Shown one piece after another: positions 37,301 to 47,380 of a DNA stretch of 64,000 bases. The stretch is taken from NCBI RefSeq assembly GCF_030867095.1, contig NC_081832.1:61241444-61305443 (forward strand). The letters run 5' to 3'. Made by a program: the position numbers and the translations under genes. The DNA comes from Alligator mississippiensis. Its lineage: Eukaryota > Chordata > Crocodylia > Alligatoridae. Numbering within the stretch: the stretch's first letter is position 1; every line of letters begins with the position of its first letter. The notes below the pieces were generated by a model that searched no databases, was not told the origin of the DNA, and saw only the letters and a list, made by a program, of their open reading frames with translations.

Positions 37301-39284
37301 TTTAGCTGATCCATCTTGGCTTTTAATGTTTGAACTGTTACTCTGGTATATAAGCTATCTCCGTGGGTCTCAGCACACCAACTCTCATTATAAGATTGGG
37401 TCCTAAATCCCTGAAGTTGTTGTGGGTCCTTCTGCATTGAAATCCTGCTGCAGGTCTGGGGCTGGAAAATTTTAATTTTTTGTGAATATACCTCTGCTGA
37501 ATGTCATTTTAAGCTAAAGAGAAATAGTATTTGGACTGTTAAGTACCTTGTCTTGTCTAGGTGGACAGTCTGAAACCATATTACAGAGCTGCTCTTTACA
37601 GAAATAAAACTAACTTGAGCCCTGAACACCAAGGACACTACCAATCAGGATCTAATTTTAACTGTTATTAGAACTAGCTTTCCCAAACAGTGCAACTACA
37701 GAAAATATATACGTTTCAGTGGCTTCCTTGGGCTGGAAGCTTGAGCAATTTAGATTTATTCTTGCCATTCCAGATGCAGGTCTCTTAAATGCCAAGACTT
37801 TCTTCCATTTGTCAGTTTTTTTTCCTTTTCTATGCTTAAATTTTTTTTAATGTTTTCAGATTATGATAAATCATTGTGGTTGCTAAACCACTGTTATCTG
37901 AGATAATATGGCAGTAGTTTAGAATTGGCAATTTAAAACAAATTAAGAAAAACTAATGATGTTGGTAGTTTTTTGTCTTTAATCTATGTTAAGGTCTCAG
38001 AATAATCTCAGTTTAAAAACTGAGGACATCTTAAACTATAATAATATTTTTGCCCATTTTCCCAGGCAGTTTTTACTTACCTAGAACCCTGAAATATAAC
38101 CAAAATATGACTCTTTGTATGGGACTTGATCACAGAACTGGTAGCAAATATTGGCATATTACTTGCAAAAGAAAAAAGGTTCATTTTTATATTACTCTTG
38201 TTTTTATTTTGGACAGACGATGATTGGGTCTAATTTTGCAAGCTGCTTTAGGGCCAGAACAAAAAAAAAAGAAGAATGAAGGAACAGTTTTCTTGCGATT
38301 CTGTTGCATGAGGAATAATTTACAAGGTGAAATTATTTTTGGATTCGGACATAAAATCTGTTTTTTTTGCAGTGGGCAACAAATATACTAGCCTTACCTA
38401 TATTAAAAAGTTTGACTCCAGTGCTATTTTTAATCAGGTGCCCAGAATAAAATCCCTCTAAATTGTCAAAAACTTCAGTAGCCAACCCTGTAATTACAAG
38501 TTCTTTGGACTGCTCAGAGTGGATGCTGATATACAAAGAGTCTTAATGATCAGGGGAAAAAAATGAAACTTAATGCCTATTATTTAGCACTAGAAGATAC
38601 TGTTTAATTTTTTTAAGCATTTTAGAACTGTTTTGTATTGGCATTAAGGAATATTAGAGGACTAGATAGTCAAGCCACTGCAAGTGAAGCTATTAAATGA
38701 AATTCACCACTTTAAATCCTGCAAAATTCTAAAAATCTCTGCATTCAACTGAAATGCTTGCTAAACCATGTTAGGATTCTTTTTTAGTGTGCATTGTTAG
38801 TATAACAGCTGAAAATTTCACCTCATGAAATTTGTTATGTAAAATATGCCACAGAAAAAATCAGTATTCCAGCTAGTACAAAATTCTGCATTAGAGGGCT
38901 CTATACCAGATAAATTGAAAGCCTCGTGATCCAAGGCACAAGACCAGTAATATAACTGTATGACTTGGGGGAGGGGTGAAGTGAATTTCAAATACAGACA
39001 AAAGTAGCACCGAGTTCAGGAGAACTTAAACATTGATTAATGTGGATCAAGTTCAGTGTGGAAATAGGTGAAACGATTATTTTCTGTGCTTCATTCTAGG
39101 CTTCCACCCAAGTTCTAAGGAGTTTGCAGCCTTTCTTCTTGGTTAAATACATGCAAAGGAAAGCAATGTCAAATGAGCAATTATCATATTCTCTCACATG
39201 TATAACAAACCCTGGAATATAGTACACATCTTGTTTTTGAAAGGCAGAATGAAGGAAAATATATTTTTCTAGCGTTATGACTGC

Positions 39285-39330
39285 ATAGAGTCTAATAGGA
39301 CAGAGCCTAACAGGACAGAACCTAATATTC
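39285..39330. repeat. Short tandem, about 14-base unit
   Basis: 'Agagtctaatag', 'gacagagcctaacag' and 'gacagaacctaata' are three consecutive near-copies. A minor tandem duplication. Confidence 0.7.
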
Positions 39331-40134
39331 AGCTGACTCGCCGTTCCTTAGCTGCTTAACTAAAGCTGAAACCATAGCTGCAGCTGAAGACTGACCTTCA
39401 CAGGTAGATCCGTGATTCTGAAAAGAGCTAAAAAATTTCCAAGGCTGAAAATAGGAGGGGAGATAGACCAGGAGCACCTAATAGACAGCAGAATTGTCCC
39501 AAGAAATATTAGCTGGACTAGTGGAACATTAAGGACATTAGAAAGGAAAGACTGTCATTAACAACCTCTTTGAGTGGACAGTAGCAATCCATTAAATTAG
39601 CTGACTCCATCAACTGCCTGAATAGTAATGCAACGATTGATGCACTATGAATCAAAGCAGAGTCCTTGTATCGCAGTCAGAAAATCAGCATCTCTGCTTA
39701 GCACACTCATCCCAATTTTGGGGGCTGGTTTTGGGAGGAAAGTTGTGTGCTGTATGCAAGAAAATACAGTATTTGTATGTTTTGATAGGTTTTGCAAAAT
39801 GGCTGGGTGGCCTTCAAATGATTATAAAAAGCTTGTTGTTTTTTTTAAAATAGCTAGCTAACTCCTACTGGCACACAGGCATCTTTATAATAGGGAGGAT
39901 CCTGAGGATCCAGAATCATAGTTCTGTGGGAGGGATAATACAAGAATTAAATACTAGGGAACATAGGAACAAGCCATAATGAAATTTTTACTGACTCTGG
40001 ATAGATTGCAATGAGTGCAACTAAATTTGCATACTTAGGAACTGCAGCCATGTGTTTAAGGGTTGGAACACAGGCTGAAACAATACAGGAGCTTGAGGAT
40101 TATCTAGTACAGGGCTTTCCAACTGGCAGTGCAC

Positions 40135-40916
40135 TAGGGGTGTGCGAAACGGGCCGTATTCAATTTGGATTCGGCCCAAATCGGGGACAGTGATTTGATT
40201 CATTGATTCGGCTCACTGTCCCCAATTCGATTTGGCCAAATCTGAAGATCCAATGCTGATTTGGAGAATCAACGATTTGGCCATAGACATAGCTTTAAAT
40301 ATTTTTTTCTATGTACCTCAAGGTACCAGGCATGGCTTGTGATCGCTGCGATGCTGGGATGGATGGTGTGTCCCACAGGAGCATGGGGGGTGGTCCCCAC
40401 ATACTCAGTGGCAAACCTGAAAGTAGACCGGAAGTACTTCCATTCCACTTCTGGGTCTGCCAGGAAGTGCTCTGGGGGGCCCCGCCACACCTCTCTGGCT
40501 TGGCAATTGGCCGCAGGGGGACCCCAGGTGCCCCCCCCAGACCCAGAAGGCACCAGGCGCCAAGCCGGAATAGCATGGGTCCCCAGTACACTCCCCAGCT
40601 GGACCAGAAGTGCTTCTGGTGGTCCACTTCTGGGTCTGCTGCCGAGCACGCTGGGGACCCCACCGCGCTTCTGTGGAACACTCCATCTGCCCCAGCATCT
40701 CTGTATTCACGAGCCTCCTAGTACTTTGAGGTATGTAGAAAAAACATTTAAAGTTGTGTCTATGGCTGAATCTCTCCAAATCAATTCAGAGGGTTCTGAT
40801 CCGATTCAGAGAGATTAAAGGGTCTCCTGATTCGATACTGATTTGGAGATTTAGCCACCGAATCGGGCTGAATCTCCTCTGAATTGAATTGTTGACCGAA
40901 GCTTCGCACAGCCCTA
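40135..40916. mobile_element. Inner hAT 1 (gaaacgggcc/ttcgcacag family)
   Basis: Ends 'taggggtgtgcgaa' and 'ttcgcacagcccta' are inverted repeats, with flanks CAGTGCAC and CAGTGCGT (6 of 8). The sub-terminal 'gattcggc..aaatcgg' blocks and the GC-rich palindromic middle are typical of a non-autonomous hAT. It sits 25 bases inside the left end of the outer hAT. Confidence 0.85.
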
Positions 40917-40954
40917 CAGTGCGTAGGCCACATGTGATCTGTGAGGGGTTAAGT

Positions 40955-41574
40955 CAGGAGCAGGCAATTCTTTTGGCTGGAGGCTGCTTAACGAGTTTCG
41001 GTGAGCTGTCAAGGGCCACAAACGTAGCCCCACTCCTTGACAGGTACCTGCCCCCTGATTGCCATCTTGGTACTGGAAGTCCTGGCCCGTGACCTTTGCT
41101 GCCAGAGATCCCTGCCCTTGCCCTGGAAGTACTCCTTTTGGGAAGAGGGTTTGCCATCTTGGCACCAGAAAAAAAACCCAAGTTGTATACTAAAAATCTA
41201 ACATCCATAATAACGTATTTTAATTTTATTTTAAAAAGAGTTTTTTGTCCTGATTTGTGTGTGTTTGTATTGTATATAAAGAAGTAACTGCATAATAGTT
41301 CAAAATGAAGTCTGACTCTTGTATATTGTAGGGCAGCGCTGCACGCAGGTCCCTGCCAGCACCTGCGGGCTGGGGGCTGGGGCTGGGGCCAACAGCTGTC
41401 TAGAAAGAAAGTCCAGCGTGGAGCCACCCCAGCCCCACTGTGCCCAGGGGGCAGCAGGACACACCATTGTGGGACAGTGCCTGGGCAAGGTGGGACCAAG
41501 GTACCCACCGTAGGCTGGACAAAGCCCCTCCGTGGGCCAGATCTGGCCCACAGGCCATGTTTTGCCCACCCCTG
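40955..41574. mobile_element. Inner hAT 2 (caggggcaggcaat family)
   Basis: Ends 'caggagcaggcaattctttt' and 'caggccatgttttgcccacccctg'-type, flanked by a perfect GGTTAAGT on both sides (40947-40954, 41575-41582). Its left end is the same family as the 187-base hAT at 52002. It inserted in the outer hAT, 30 bases after inner hAT 1. Confidence 0.87.
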
Positions 41575-41879
41575 GGTTAAGTTGTCCCCTGGGCTTCTGC
41601 ATTTCTGCTTTTCCTTCCCTTGCTCTGGCTGCAGCAGCAGCAGCCTGCACACAGTATGGCAGGGCAGGAACACCCACATATGCACATTCACACTTTAGCT
41701 GGGAGAGCATCTGTGCAGCATGTAGCCCTGGAAAACCATGGATCACCCTGGTGAGACCTTAGTAGTATGCTGCTCTGGCTGGTACAGCCCACAGTGCAGG
41801 TGTTCCCCAACCATCTGCAAGTTGCACATCCCTGATCTAGTATTTCCTCTAGGAATCATGATGGAATCAGAATAGGTTG

Positions 41880-42010
41880 TTTCCATATCAGTAACACCTC
41901 GTGTTTCTAGCCAGGATTTGCATCCCCATTGTGTTAGGCCCTATACAAATGCATACGAGGATACTGTCTCTGTCCTAAAGAGTTTGCAATCAAAATTCAT
42001 AAATGAATTA
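41880..42010 (+). mobile_element. L3/CR1-like ancient LINE tail
   Basis: 'Ccccattgtgttaggcccta', 'tacaaatgcatacgaggat' and 'cctaaagagtttgcaatcaa' resemble the conserved 3' part of amniote L3-type elements ('attgtgctaggcgctgtacaaa...aaagagcttacaatct'). It lies just outside the nested hAT cluster. Confidence 0.55.
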
Positions 42011-42950
42011 ATTGGTATGGAGTGTTTACCTGTTGTGCTGTGGCAGTCACCTGTGAGGTTCAACTAAAGCACAATTATGGCTAGTTGAAAACTTTTCCAC
42101 TGGTGGCCATGCTGTCCTAGCACAAGATTTACTTTCGTACAGTCGGCTTTTAACACTTCTTAACTCTAGATAAAAGACGTTTCCAGTGCTTTCATTATGT
42201 TTTTAAAAATTTCTACCATTTAATGGAAGCGGTACTATACTTCCATAATAAGAATATCAAACATATAGAAAAACATATGGTAGGAGTAAGTCTATGCTGT
42301 TTATGCTGAAATTGATTTGGAATTTTTGCACTTGGTAAACTTTGTAACAGCTGCACCTAAGCATGTTTTGTGCTAATGCTGCTTGACTCATTACCCACAA
42401 AATCCAAGTCCTTAAAAAAAATTCAGACTAATTTAATTGCAGTCGAAGTAAATGAAAAACAAGGATCTGGCTGGTAACATACACTTCAGGATTAAATACC
42501 GGACCAAGAAGACAATTCTTGCCAAAACTTACTTTCTTATTCCATTAATTTAAATACCCATTTAAAGAAGATGCATGTGGTGCTTAGACTCATTTGAAAA
42601 TATTTGTTTCCTTTTAATTATATGGGAAAAGAGGGGAAGGTGGGTTTGGTCTGATAACTTACATTCCCAGTTCCATCTCCATGTGAGATGTTACAATGGG
42701 AGACAAAAGGCACCCCACAGCGAATGCCTTTCAGAAAGCAAGGGGATGCCTTTTGCTCAAGTTTGTATTTCAGCAATGGCTGCGTATCTTTTGGCTGATG
42801 CATTTGTTTTCATCATCACAATACTCTGTCTATATCATGAGTATTTAGTTCAGCTTGTAAAGTGCTCTGATTTCTTTCTTCAATAAAAACACCCTTTAAT
42901 TCTGCACATTCTATTCTGTAATTATTGTTGCCTTTAAAAGGAAAAGATAG

Positions 42951-43006
42951 GTAGTCAGCTGTGTTAGCTTGGAGTCGGGCAGAAGCCAAGTGAGGATGAC
43001 ACCTTA
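42951..43006 (-). mobile_element. Penelope-like element, left piece (split)
   Basis: 'Gtagtcagctgtgttagctt' to 'gaggatgacacctta' matches the outer part of a common reptile Penelope-like repeat ('agtcatgttagtctgtatc...gcacctta'). It is cut at TTA by the 3-kb Harbinger-like insertion and resumes at 46062. Confidence 0.6.
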
Positions 43007-46000
43007 GGGTGCGTCCACACATGCAGGCACGTGCACTTGCAGCAGCTCAAATAGAAGCAGTGCAAATTTGAGCTTGGGCTTTTGCCTCAGCACACATGCC
43101 TGGACATGCATGTGGGGCAAATTGTGCCACTTGGGGCAAAATAACCCTGCCTGGCTCATCCCGCATCTGCAGGCAGGTGGAGATAGAAGCTGGGACCAGC
43201 ACCTATGTAAAAAACTGCCCTGGCAAGTAGCTCAGGGCTACTCATTCTCAGGAGCTTCTGAGGCCCAGCCAGTTGGTACCTGGAGACACTACCTCTTATA
43301 CCAGGTGGACTGCTGAAGCAGCCCTGAGAGTTCCCTGCACCCTTTACATGAACATGAGCCTGCAGTGCAATGCTGCGGCTAGTAAAGCGACCAAAACGCT
43401 GGCTTGCATCCATAGATGCTTCTCAAGCAAATCCTGGGATGTCATTCTCCCCTTGTACTCGGCCTTGGTGAGGCCACATCTGGAGTACTGCGTCCAGTTT
43501 TGGGCTCCACAATTCAAAAAGGATGTGGAGAAGCTTGAGAGAGTCCAGAGAAGAGCCACACGCATGATCAGAGGTCAGGGAAGCAGACCCTACGATGACA
43601 GGCTGAGAGCCCTGGGGCTCTTTAGCCTGGAAAAGCGCAGGCTCAGGGGTGATCTGATGGCCACCTATGGGTTTATCAGGGGTGACCACCAGTGTCTAGG
43701 GGAACGTTTGTTCACCAGAGCACCCCAAGGGATGACGACTAGGTCAAATGGTCAGAAACTACTACAAGACCATTTCAGGCTGGACATAAGGAAGAATTTC
43801 TTTACTCTCCAAGCCCCCAAGGTCTGGAACAGCCTGCCTCCAGAGGTGGTTCAAGCGCCTACATTGAGCACCTTCAAGAGCAAACTGGATGCTTATCTTG
43901 CTGGGATCCTATGACCCCAGCTGACTTCCTGCCCTTTGGGCAGGGGGCTGGACTCGATGATCTTCCGAGGTCCCTTCCAGCCCTAATGTCTATGAAATCT
44001 TTACGCACTGCAGCAGTCTGGCAGTGGGGGCTACTGCCTGACTGTGACCTGCTGCCACCTGCAGCAGCACGTGGCCCCAAGGCTGCACGCCTGCCAGACC
44101 CAGATGGGGACTGCATGACCAGTAGAGGCATGTGTACCTCTGAGCCAGCTGCCAGTGGGCTGTGCCTGCACAGTTGGCCTTTGTGCAGCGCTACTGCTAT
44201 GGGCACCACCACCCAGCCATCTGGGCAGCTATTGCCCAGAAGATGTTCTCAGTGTGGTGGCCTGCTTTGAACTGTCAAACCATGTCCTCCTGGTCCCAAG
44301 TGGCCAGGAGGTCATCCACCTCCAGCTGGGTCCTGGGTGCCAGCTCTGAGTAGGCTTCTCTTCCTAGGTCCTGCCACTAGGCTCACTAGCAGGAATTCCG
44401 ATGTTCCCTATTTAAAATGCAAAATCCCTGATAGAAAAAGCCCAAAGTCACTCTTTAACATGCCCTCAAACCCATGTTCTTCCACAAATAAAACAAAAGA
44501 CTACTAGACATGTATATGTAGGGAGAGAGAGGGAGAGATCAAATCAGTTGGGCAGTGTATTATTGATATATTTACAATTTTGAAGCAATTTGGAAGCCTA
44601 CCAGTGACTCTTGTCATCATAATAAAATTAATTCTAAATATATGGTTTGGCATTTTTGTCATAGAAAAATCAGAGCTGCTCCTACCCACTTCACTCACCA
44701 GGATGTGTAGCATTGAGCAGCACTGATATGCCAGTGCCCTCCCCCTGCCCCTCATTCTCAACCCACACCCTTCTCCCCACCCCAGTCCCCTCACTCCTGA
44801 CTCTGTGCCAGGTATGTGGATGAGGGGTTTGTGGGTGGGTTGTGGGAGGACTGAGTGTGGGGGGGCATATGGGAGGGGCTGCTCAGGAGGGCTGGGTCCC
44901 CAGCTCCCTGCAGGGTGCAGCCCCCCCCTCAGTTCATGAACTGCCTCCCACAGGGCTACAACCCCTGCAGCAGAGGCCAAAGTCCTCCAACAGGGACTAC
45001 AGCCCTCAGCCCGAGTCCCTGTTTGCTCCCCCGATTGTGTCCCCCCCCACCCAGTTACAGCCCCCATTTGCTGTCCCGCCTGGCCCCAGCATCCCCCCAG
45101 CACTCACCAGTAGTAGCAGTGGCCATCAGGGTCTCATAGCAGAGCCCCTCCACATGGCGGGCGGCAGCAAGGATCGGCCCCGGCTGCCTGGCACCCGCAC
45201 TGCCGCTGCTGCATCCTGCAGGTGCAGCTTGGCTCGGCAGGGCACTGCAGGCTGTCTGGCAACTCGGGGCCGCTTGGGCTGAGCGGCACTGGACTCCAGG
45301 TGACAGCTGGAATGGCCCCGAGCTGCCAGACAGCATGCAGGACTGCACCTGAATGATGTGGCACTGGCAGTGTGAGTGTCAGACGGCCAGGGCCAATCCC
45401 CGCCGCCCTGTGCTGTGCATAGGGGCTCTGCCATGAGGCCCTGGTGACCTCGATGGCTGCTGCTACAGCCAGTGAGTGTGAGGATGCTTGGGCTGGGCAG
45501 GGAAGTGATTGGGAGCTGGAACCAGGCAGGGGCTGGGCAGGGGAGCGAGTGGGACCTGGGACCAGGCAGGGAGGGCTATTGGGGGAAGAGAGGGGGGCTG
45601 AGGGAGCGAGCAGGGCCTGGGGCTGGGGGTGGTTATTAGGGCCTGGGGCCAGGTGGGGGACCCCCCCCCATAGTCCGCTCCGCCCTCCAGCCCCACCACC
45701 ACCACCTACTTACCTTTCACAGAGCCTGGGTCCAGGTGCCTGCAGCCTGCATACTGCTTGACCTGCATGGGCAGGCAGCGTGCTTCAGCAATGGGGCAAG
45801 GGCCAGGCATAGAGATGCTCTGGCTGGCTACCAGAGTGGCTCCATGGAGGACCCGAGCCTCTGGTTGCCTCGGGGCACAGTCCGGGACTGTGTCCTGCCA
45901 TGCTTTTTTCACCCGGGTTTTATTTTGGTACCTGGATATGCAAATTTTCTGCCCCTGCGGAGCACAGGGAAGGTTTTTTGTTCCTGCACATGCATCTTGC

Positions 46001-46061
46001 AACATCTCAAAGGGGTTTGAGACACTGCAAGAGGCACATGCGCACTCGTCTGGACACACCC
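43007..46061. mobile_element. PIF/Harbinger (Chompy-like) element, 3.06 kb, palindromic
   Basis: Starts GGGTGCGTCCACACATGCAG and ends 'actcgtctggacacaccc'. The two ends are inverted over about 45 bases, and the element is flanked by TTA (43004-43006, 46062-46064), the Harbinger target duplication. The interior holds a young CR1 (43342-44000), then AT-rich sequence, then a GC-rich palindrome centred near 45292: 45251-45271 matches the inverse of 45314-45334 at 20 of 21 bases, and GCAGAGCCCC at 45139 is inverted at 45422. No transposase found, so it is non-autonomous. Confidence 0.8.
43342..44000 (+). mobile_element. CR1 LINE 3' end nested inside the Harbinger element
   Basis: An open frame to 43914 encodes CR1 ORF2 C-terminus: [86 protein letters not shown] and LDAYLAGIL. 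The tail follows ('ggactcgatgatcttccgag', 'ccttccagccctaatgtcta'). It is 5'-truncated but unbroken for about 190 codons, so fairly young. It lies wholly between the ends of the 43007-46061 Harbinger-like element and so inserted after it. Confidence 0.92.
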
Positions 46062-46125
46062 TTAGGGGCTAACTTGTTCAGAAAGGCATAAGCTTTCATA
46101 GGGGGCAGACTTCATCAGATGCTAA
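46062..46125 (-). mobile_element. Penelope-like element, right piece with hammerhead-like core
   Basis: 'Ttaggggctaacttgttcag', 'aaggcataagctttcatag', 'ttcatcagatgc' is the continuation of the piece ending at 43006. On the minus strand it gives CTGATGA (46118-46112) then, after a decayed stem, GAAAGC (46097-46092), the order of a hammerhead core. Confidence 0.65.
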
Positions 46126-46724
46126 AAAGGAAGGAGAATTACTGAAGTGACGTAAATGTTGCAGAGTATATGGTATAAGTAACTACTGCATACAGAGGAG
46201 TAAATCCATGGTCTATATAATTCATATAAGGGGCTAGCTGTACAAGGGTGCATTGGAAAGTTCAGACAAATTAAGCTTTGAAGAAGATACATGTACGTTA
46301 AAGTGCATTTCTTCCCTGCCTCCGTGTGGTTGACTCCATTTAGGATTCAAGTGACCTAACTTCTCTATAGCTTACTCCCCCAAATTACTTTACTCCTGAA
46401 TGGAGAAACACATATTTGCTAATGCTCCTCCTCTTACCACCTTAATGCTCTTTGTTGATTTGCCCTGATTTTCCTGAGAGCTTCCATGGAGATGAGTGAA
46501 GATCTCAACTTGAGGAAACTATGTCTATAGTAAACTCGGTTATTTTAGTCTTTACTAGTCATAAACTAGGCAAATTTCTAGTCCATATCTTTTTGGAAAA
46601 TATTTCTGCATACACTGCACTCCTCTCTGTATATACAGCATGTGACTCCAGCCACGGCTATCTTTTATAACTGGAGGTGGTAAGATCTGTTCAATAACAA
46701 CATTTTCTAAGTGCTGGGTGCTAA

Positions 46725-47380
46725 TTTATTTTATTTATTTATTTATTAGATGTATAGGCTTCCTTTCCCCAGAATTCTCAGGGTAGCTTATAATAAGAGA
46801 GGAAATCTATTATAAACAAATAAAATATTAAACTAAAAGCAAATAAGCTCCCACCCCATTCCACCCAGGAGGGAAAAAGGTAAATTCAGAAGCAAACTAC
46901 CCCACCCCACCTGCTTCCACTTCCCTTTCTCTGACCAAATCTCCCTCTACTGAACCCAACCTTGCTTTCCAACTCGCATTCAATAAAAACAACAATTTCC
47001 TTCCCACCCATAGTCTGTAACATCCAGGGCCGGATTAACCCTTTAGCAGGCCCTAAGCAAACAAACTCGTGGGCCCCTACTTAATAGTATATATTTATAT
47101 TACTTTTCAGACAATAATTATAATATGTAAAATAAGCACAACTGAGCCCTTTCTTCACTTATGGCCCTAGGCATGTGCCTAGTTTGCCTATGTGTTAATC
47201 TGGCCCTAGTAACATCCAACTTCCTCTCCCCCACCTCCTTCCTGTTCCTTCCAAGCCAAACCCCACTTTAAAAGGGAGGCTGTGTCTGTCTCTAAAACTC
47301 ATTGGTTGTCCCCACAAGGAAAAACACATCGTTCAGCTAAAGCAAGAAACAAAAACAAAACCCCCATCAATTCACCCCAT
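46725..47380. repeat. (TTTA)n-headed interspersed repeat, unclassified
   Basis: A short TTTA run (46728-46748) is followed by 'ttagatgtataggcttcctt', 'ttctcagggtagcttataa' and C-rich sequence. This resembles a common sauropsid repeat ('ttattagatttatatgccgcc...cagggcggcttacaa'), but I cannot assign a family. Right boundary uncertain. Confidence 0.35.
47025..47208. mobile_element. Short hAT MITE with exact 8-base target duplication
   Basis: Ends 'cagggccggattaaccc' and 'tgttaatctggcccta' are inverted repeats; flanks are GTAACATC on both sides (47017-47024, 47209-47216). 184 bases, AT-rich, non-coding. Confidence 0.85.

Larger units (their letters stand above)
27498..40101 (+). other. UBTD2: Intron 1, 12.6 kb with very few recognisable repeats
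   Basis: Apart from the possible tRNA-type SINE at 32.5 kb, a CR1 tail at 34.3 kb and a small tandem at 39.3 kb, I recognise nothing. There is perhaps a trace of an old hAT near 33570. The stretch is AT-rich, and no frame looks coding. It contrasts with the crowded 40-64 kb part. Confidence 0.5.
40110..41834. mobile_element. Outer hAT of a three-element nest
   Basis: The left end 'cagggctttccaactggcag' and right end 'atctgcaagttgcacatccctg'-type are flanked on both sides by ATCTAGTA (40102-40109 and 41835-41842), a perfect 8-base duplication. Removing the two inner elements and their duplicated 8 bases leaves an element of about 307 bases. No transposase. Confidence 0.85.

Noticed and set aside
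40954-41746. 245- and 148-codon minus-strand frames
   Set aside because: They run through the ends of a hAT and its target duplication; composition artefacts.
44504-45434. Frames of 97-199 codons on both strands
   Set aside because: They lie in the palindromic GC-rich core of the Harbinger-like element and mirror each other.
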